A stretch of 64,000 nucleotides of DNA from Barthelona sp. PAP020 (Eukaryota > Metamonada: BaSk clade), in the NCBI GenBank assembly GCA_040182905.1, contig JARQWU010000029.1:1-64000 (forward strand). Direction: 5' to 3'. Made by a program: the position numbers and the translations under genes. Shown in pieces: positions 60,693 to 64,000 of the stretch. Position 1 is the first letter of the stretch, and every line of letters starts with the position of its first letter. The notes beneath the pieces are model-generated. The model saw only the letters and a program-made list of their open reading frames with translations, had not been told where the DNA came from and searched no databases.

Positions 60693-63353
60693 ATGCGGTC
60701 ATTTATTAAATTTCGATCATTGAATGCATCTGAACAGGCATCAATAGTTGTACCACATGATAAAACGAAATGGAAACCGACTTTTTCAATTGAAGACAGA
60801 TCTATTAGAATTCTTGATGAAAATGGTGAAAAATTATATAATTTTGACCAAGTGTTCGGACATTCTGTTTCACAAAGTGAACTTGCAAATAAATTTTTGG
60901 AAACTGAATTGTTAGGAAGTTTTTATGGAAAATCTTCTTTAAATATGGTTTATGGGTCTGCAATATCAAACAAAAATGACTTATTATTTCAAAATACACA
61001 AAATTTTCAAGGATTAGCCTTTTGGACGATGGAATTCCTTTTGGAACAATGTTTTGCTCATAATGAAGGTAAAAATGGCAAAACTGACTTGAAAAATTCG
61101 ACTTCAAAAAAGAAAAAGTGTTCAGTACAATGGCAATGCTTGTCAATCAGTAGAGCTGATAAAGTTTTTGATTTACTTGATAGAGAACAAGAAAAGTATG
61201 AAAGGAATTATGAAATAAATGGATTTAATCTTTTAGAAGGGGCTACAACATTAGAATTAACCAATGAATCATCAAATGATTTGGTTTTAGCATTGAATCG
61301 TACAAATAAAGATAATTCTCACATAATTTTAATGTTTTCTGTTACTTTGAACGATGAAACGGGAATATTTGGTATTTTAGATACTTCTTCAGCAGAAATG
61401 ACTGCTTTTGATCCTGGGTTGCATTATTTAGATCAAGTTAGTGATGGAATTGATCCTACTATTGGATTATCATCAAATATGAACAGTTGTAACCTTTCTC
61501 GATTTATTTCATCTGTAATTTTGGATTCATCAATAAATTTCGATGTATTAATGTGTTTACCTGTTATTCCTTTGACCACTTGGATGCACAAACAAATATC
61601 GTGGCTCAAAGACTTTCAAGCTCAAATTAACATCAAATTAAACAATAAAGTATCCTTAGCCCCAAATGAATTTTATAAAATAGAAAACAATCAAATAATA
61701 TCTACAAAAATGAATCTGGATTCTTCTAATTTTCTGACAGATTTATTAAAAGAAATGTTTAAATATTTGCCTTCTTCCATCAATCTTAATGAGCAAGTGT
61801 TAACCAGAGAAGAAGTCATGAATAATTTTGAGGGTTGTTCACTTTTAACGCAAGAAACAGTTCGTTCTCAAAAGGAAGTAATTGATCAACTGTTAAATGA
61901 TTTACATATTCGTAGAAAGCAAGTAATTTCATTAGAAGATACTGTAAGTAGTTTATCATCACGTTTAGCCATAGTAGAAATGAAATGGTCGGGTGAAGCA
62001 CAAAAAGTTTCACAATTGGAGGGTGAATTACAAACCAAACTGAATGTATCGCCAAATAGACGCAGAAGTTGCAGCGCTAAAAGTTTTCTTGCACCTACTG
62101 TTTCGTTAACCAAGCGAATGGAGAATAAAGCTATAAACACCGATATTTCAAGTCATTCAATTACCACAACAGTAGCATCAGTAGCAACAAATACTAAGAA
62201 TTTGAATTCTGATAATTTAAGTGTTCAAACATTTGATATGCATGTAACCCCTTCAACACGTGTTGAAAAAGGATGTCAAATTGAAAATTTACGTGCTAAT
62301 ATGCAAATACGTACTACCCAAGTTGAATTTGAACGTGAAAAACAAACAAAAATTGATTTGGTGGCTGCTATGAAGAAAAAAAAAGCAAAATCAACAGAAT
62401 CGCAATTAAATATTCATTTTCATCAAGAAACTTCAAATATTGATAAAAGTTTTGATGTTACAAAGTATTTAAAAGCTAAAAAACCTGTTGATTCATCTAC
62501 CTTGAGAATAAACAACATATTAAAACAAACTATTAGAAAAAAAAAAATGGCCAAAATACCTACAATAATTAAAACACCCAAAATAAGATTAAAACCAAAA
62601 AAAAATGAAAATTTCAAAATTTTGGATGTGAAACAATGTCAAAATATTCAAAAACAAGAAAGACAAAAGATAAATAATTTGATTCAGTTGGTGAATAAAT
62701 CCACAAACGAAAACACAAAGACAAATGTCTCAAATAATGCTGCTGTTTCTTCAGAAATGTTTAAACCCCCTTCAATATCACCGGATCTGATGCCAGATGT
62801 CATGAAAAATTTAGCTTCTTACATAGAAGACGTTATTAGGGTGAATCAACAAGCGACAGCTGAAGAAACAATGAATTCGGTCACTATAAAATTTGAAAGC
62901 GTCGAAAAAACTTTATCTGCTAAATTACAACAATTTTCAGATCAATTCACAAACAATAATCTGTTGGCTTCAAATAAAACTTTTTCATTAACAACCAATT
63001 TTTCAAATCATTCAACAACACCCATACAACGAACAAGATCCAGTTCAATCCCACGATTATTAGTGAATCAACAATCTCCTTCACCAAAATCAGTTGGAAG
63101 TTCCATGTTTATTCGTTCAGGGAAATCTTCAAACAAAAACACAAATACTCAATCAGTGAACGACAGAAAAAATAATGAAAATGAACCGTACAGACATAGG
63201 AGACTGTCTGTTGAATCACCAAACATGAAATTTTCGACTTCACCAAAACTTAGCACCTTAAATCCTTTGGATTCCAATTTATCCACTATATTAGAAACAA
63301 ATAACACTATTATTTCACCAGTTAGTAGATCTGTAAATATAAAATATGTTTAG
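60693..63353 (+). CDS. Kinesin-like protein with a degenerate motor domain (pseudokinesin)
   Basis: An 886-residue protein. Residues 1-315 follow a kinesin motor fold: FDQVFG (51-56), YGSAISNKND at the P-loop site (87-96), KDNSHIILMFSV (207-217) at switch I, GILDTSSAE (227-235) at switch II, and a late helix with SRFISSVILDSS and WLKDFQAQINIK. Compared with YGxTGxGKT, two glycines and the Thr are gone (Lys94 remains). SSRSH is reduced to KDNSH, and DLAGSE to DTSSAE. ATP hydrolysis is therefore unlikely. A coiled coil follows (about 385-450), then a long basic, Ser/Thr-rich tail (about 460-880) with Lys clusters and many SP/TP sites. Dead kinesins such as Smy1 or VAB-8/KIF26 are known to act as adaptors; whether this is orthologous cannot be said. 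Confidence 0.75.
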   Translation: MRSFIKFRSLNASEQASIVVPHDKTKWKPTFSIEDRSIRILDENGEKLYNFDQVFGHSVSQSELANKFLETELLGSFYGKSSLNMVYGSAISNKNDLLFQNTQNFQGLAFWTMEFLLEQCFAHNEGKNGKTDLKNSTSKKKKCSVQWQCLSISRADKVFDLLDREQEKYERNYEINGFNLLEGATTLELTNESSNDLVLALNRTNKDNSHIILMFSVTLNDETGIFGILDTSSAEMTAFDPGLHYLDQVSDGIDPTIGLSSNMNSCNLSRFISSVILDSSINFDVLMCLPVIPLTTWMHKQISWLKDFQAQINIKLNNKVSLAPNEFYKIENNQIISTKMNLDSSNFLTDLLKEMFKYLPSSINLNEQVLTREEVMNNFEGCSLLTQETVRSQKEVIDQLLNDLHIRRKQVISLEDTVSSLSSRLAIVEMKWSGEAQKVSQLEGELQTKLNVSPNRRRSCSAKSFLAPTVSLTKRMENKAINTDISSHSITTTVASVATNTKNLNSDNLSVQTFDMHVTPSTRVEKGCQIENLRANMQIRTTQVEFEREKQTKIDLVAAMKKKKAKSTESQLNIHFHQETSNIDKSFDVTKYLKAKKPVDSSTLRINNILKQTIRKKKMAKIPTIIKTPKIRLKPKKNENFKILDVKQCQNIQKQERQKINNLIQLVNKSTNENTKTNVSNNAAVSSEMFKPPSISPDLMPDVMKNLASYIEDVIRVNQQATAEETMNSVTIKFESVEKTLSAKLQQFSDQFTNNNLLASNKTFSLTTNFSNHSTTPIQRTRSSSIPRLLVNQQSPSPKSVGSSMFIRSGKSSNKNTNTQSVNDRKNNENEPYRHRRLSVESPNMKFSTSPKLSTLNPLDSNLSTILETNNTIISPVSRSVNIKYV

Positions 63354-63545
63354 TTATGGCTGTAATAATCAAAATAGGCCTATTGAAAAAAGAAAGGTTG
63401 AATCTTTTTTTTTTGTGTGAATAAATGTCAAAAATTGTTGTAAAGATATGTTTTATATTTGATTTTTTTCAACTGATGATAACAATGGATAAAAAAATAT
63501 TAATTTTATTATTTTAATTTTTGACTTTTATTAATCATTTCGGAA

Positions 63546-64000
63546 ATGCAAAGTTCCAAATACAGTTCAAAAAGAAATATTCCTGATGAGTTTCCCCAAA
63601 TAATGATGGATTTTACCAGAGAAATTCTTCGAAAATTGACATATGAAGACATTTCCAATATTTATGAATTTGGCGCCAGCTATTTTCAAGCATTATATAA
63701 TGATGAACAAGCTCAAGGGGAAAATATTCTTTCTAGATTTTCAAATAATGAATTGGAATCAATGATTGGTGAGTTGTTTATGGCTGCTGATGCTAATGGA
63801 GATGGACATTTGTCATGGGAAGAATTTAGTGAATCTTTAAGCAGTTCATCATTAGGATTGTCTGAACGTATGATAAGAAGACTCTTTTTAGAATCTGACG
63901 TCAATATGGATGGTAAAATATCCTATACCGAATTTGCTCCAACTGCAGTTAAACTTATTGAACTTTTAGTTGAACAAAAGCCCCCTGCAAGAGAAAGAAA
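63546..64000 (+). CDS. RIIa-domain plus EF-hand protein, 3' end outside the window
   Basis: The frame opens with ATG at 63546 and is still open at the edge, giving about 151 residues. The N-terminus has the RIIa dimerisation/docking motif (IPDEFPQIMMDFTREILR, ending DISNIYEFGASYFQ), found in PKA type II regulatory subunits and in cilium proteins such as ROPN1 and CABYR. Two EF-hands follow: DANGDGHLSWEE (loop near residues 80-91) and DVNMDGKISYTE (near 116-127). Both have the Asp/Gly/Glu positions for calcium binding. This combination is typical of axonemal or fibrous-sheath proteins and implies a flagellum. No cyclic-nucleotide domain is visible in the part present. Confidence 0.82.
   Translation, partial: MQSSKYSSKRNIPDEFPQIMMDFTREILRKLTYEDISNIYEFGASYFQALYNDEQAQGENILSRFSNNELESMIGELFMAADANGDGHLSWEEFSESLSSSSLGLSERMIRRLFLESDVNMDGKISYTEFAPTAVKLIELLVEQKPPARER

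Noticed and set aside
1-64000. Alternative genetic code
   Set aside because: TAA, TAG and TGA all end well-supported genes, and no recognisable domain is interrupted by an in-frame stop, except in the pseudogene and at the single intron.
1-64000. tRNA genes, CRISPR arrays, insertion sequences or transposons
   Set aside because: No tRNA A/B-box pairs, regularly spaced direct repeats, transposase-like frames or terminal inverted repeats were recognised by eye.

Overview
The window is nuclear DNA of a protist with a very compact, AT-rich genome. It holds 22 protein-coding genes that I can support, one of them cut by the right edge, plus one decayed gene. Reading frames run to 19 kb without interruption, intergenic gaps are mostly 90-450 bases, and all three standard stop codons are used. 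Only one intron could be recognised. It is 39 nt long, in a kinesin gene, and its branch-point-like TCTAAT sits directly against the terminal AG, as in Trichomonas and Giardia. With kinesin-8, a protein kinase A catalytic subunit and an RIIa/EF-hand protein of a kind common in cilia, this suggests a flagellated, intron-poor eukaryote, perhaps a metamonad. The lineage is inference; I cannot name a species.

Layout. Bases 1-894 show no convincing gene. From 0.9 to 12 kb lie small housekeeping-type genes: a NEDD8 E1 (UBA3-like) subunit, a tail-anchored protein, a possible APC5-like TPR protein, a beta-propeller protein, a Myb/SANT protein, an unknown protein, and two related propeller proteins ending in CaaX boxes. 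One of these two carries a dead kinase domain. At 12.2-25.6 kb, on the minus strand, is a 4464-residue scaffold with ankyrin repeats and what look like three degenerate kinase domains. A C2-like protein and a TMEM144-type transporter follow. At 28.7-47.9 kb, on the plus strand, is a 6398-residue single-exon surface protein. It has a signal peptide, EGF-like and propeller modules, about 21 copies of a 30-residue Cys repeat, IPT/TIG-like domains, a GCC2/GCC3-like Cys-rich stalk, a polytopic membrane region and a charged cytosolic tail.

From 48.0 to 49.4 kb is a pseudogene of the pseudokinase-propeller family. It is followed by a Sed5/syntaxin-5-type SNARE with His at the 0-layer, kinesin-8, a coiled-coil protein, the pre-rRNA processing factor MRD1, an ankyrin protein, an unknown Ser-rich protein, a PKA catalytic subunit, signal peptidase subunit SPCS2, a kinesin-like protein whose motor has lost its ATPase motifs, and the start of an RIIa-EF-hand gene.

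There are no operons. Genes lie on both strands and several pairs are divergent across short shared promoter gaps. The recurring theme is catalytic folds kept without catalytic residues (two pseudokinase genes and one pseudokinesin), together with two giant proteins that look species- or lineage-specific. All domain calls were made by eye from the translated sequence, without database searches.
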